A stretch of DNA of 7,026 nt from Candidatus Delongbacteria bacterium. Lineage in GTDB: Bacteria; UBA4055. The stretch is from the NCBI GenBank assembly GCA_022013635.1, contig JAKLPX010000181.1, forward strand, positions 1-7,026, read 5' to 3'. A program made the position numbers and the translations under genes. Positions 6,826 through 7,026 of this stretch are shown here, in pieces (position 1 is the stretch's first letter; the number at the start of each line of letters is the position of its first letter). Under the pieces are notes generated by a model, which saw only the letters and a list, made by a program, of their open reading frames with translations, ran no database searches and had not been told where the DNA came from.

Positions 6826-6837
6826 TTATATTAACTC

Positions 6838-6850
6838 GGAATCGTATTCC
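6838..6850. repeat. Short inverted repeat GGAAT-CGT-ATTCC
   Basis: Perfect 5-nt arms with a 3-nt loop lie 12 nt after the methyltransferase stop. No T-run follows directly; the first T-rich stretch starts about 30 nt later. It is at best a weak terminator or RNA-end hairpin, and may be chance. Confidence 0.25.
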
Positions 6851-6968
6851 ATACTGAATATTTGTCGTTTCGTCGCATTTTTATTTATTTAGACACAGAT
6901 CGGTATTAGCTTACGAAGCAAATAGACATTAAGTGATATATAAGAGAAAAAGTAAAATAGGAACAGAC

Positions 6969-7026
6969 ATGTCAAACATACAACAATTAAAAATGAGCAA
7001 AATAATATTACTTCTATTAATAACCT
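6969..7026 (+). CDS. Start of a further gene, probably exported or membrane protein (3' end cut by the window)
   Basis: ATG 6969 opens a frame that runs to the edge, reading MSNIQQLKMSKIILLLLIT over 19 codons. AGGA at 6959-6962, 6 nt before the ATG, is a good Shine-Dalgarno sequence. A second in-frame ATG at 6993 would give MSKIILLLLIT. The Lys followed by a run of Ile/Leu fits a signal peptide or signal anchor, but only the beginning is visible, so no product can be named. The 143-nt gap after the methyltransferase gene suggests a separate transcription unit; TATATAAG at 6938-6945 could be part of its promoter. Confidence 0.5.
   Translation, partial: MSNIQQLKMSKIILLLLIT

Overview
All genes in this AT-rich window lie on the + strand. 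The mix of genes suggests a member of the Bacteroidota/Ignavibacteria (FCB) group or another AT-rich anaerobe: a long regulatory ATPase-TPR protein, a YgiQ radical-SAM protein with many AGA/AGG codons, and TAnnTTT-type promoter-like boxes. This is an impression from gene content and codon use, not a measurement. I see no tRNA, rRNA, CRISPR array, insertion sequence or phage genes.

Region 1 (3-4245) holds two closely spaced genes. The first is cut by the left edge. Its visible 853 residues are the back part of a STAND/AAA-type ATPase (Walker B present, Walker A off-window), a winged-helix-like segment and a long TPR array, as in signalling ATPases of the PknK/MalT type. It is followed after 13 nt by a YgiQ-family radical SAM protein with an intact CxxxCxxC cluster motif.

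Region 2 (4246-4672) is a 427-nt stretch without a normal gene. It is not featureless. Bases 4345-4480 can fold into several nested helices, including an 11-bp helix, a GNRA-capped mini-hairpin and a hairpin with a G-A mismatch. This makes it a candidate structured RNA or leader, and I could not assign it to a known family. After it come a six-codon reading frame with its own Shine-Dalgarno sequence and an inverted repeat that starts on the stop codon of that frame.

Region 3 (4673-6825) is a tight three-gene operon: a half-size ABC-F ATPase (one nucleotide-binding domain plus a C-terminal coiled coil), a 153-residue HEXXH zinc-peptidase-like protein and a class I SAM-dependent methyltransferase. 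The gaps are 13 nt and then an 8-nt overlap, so the three are very likely co-translated. The half-size ABC-F, which looks like the C-terminal half of a normal two-domain protein with a clean start, together with its structured leader, is the most unusual thing in the window. The right edge holds the first 19 codons of another gene with a hydrophobic N-terminus.
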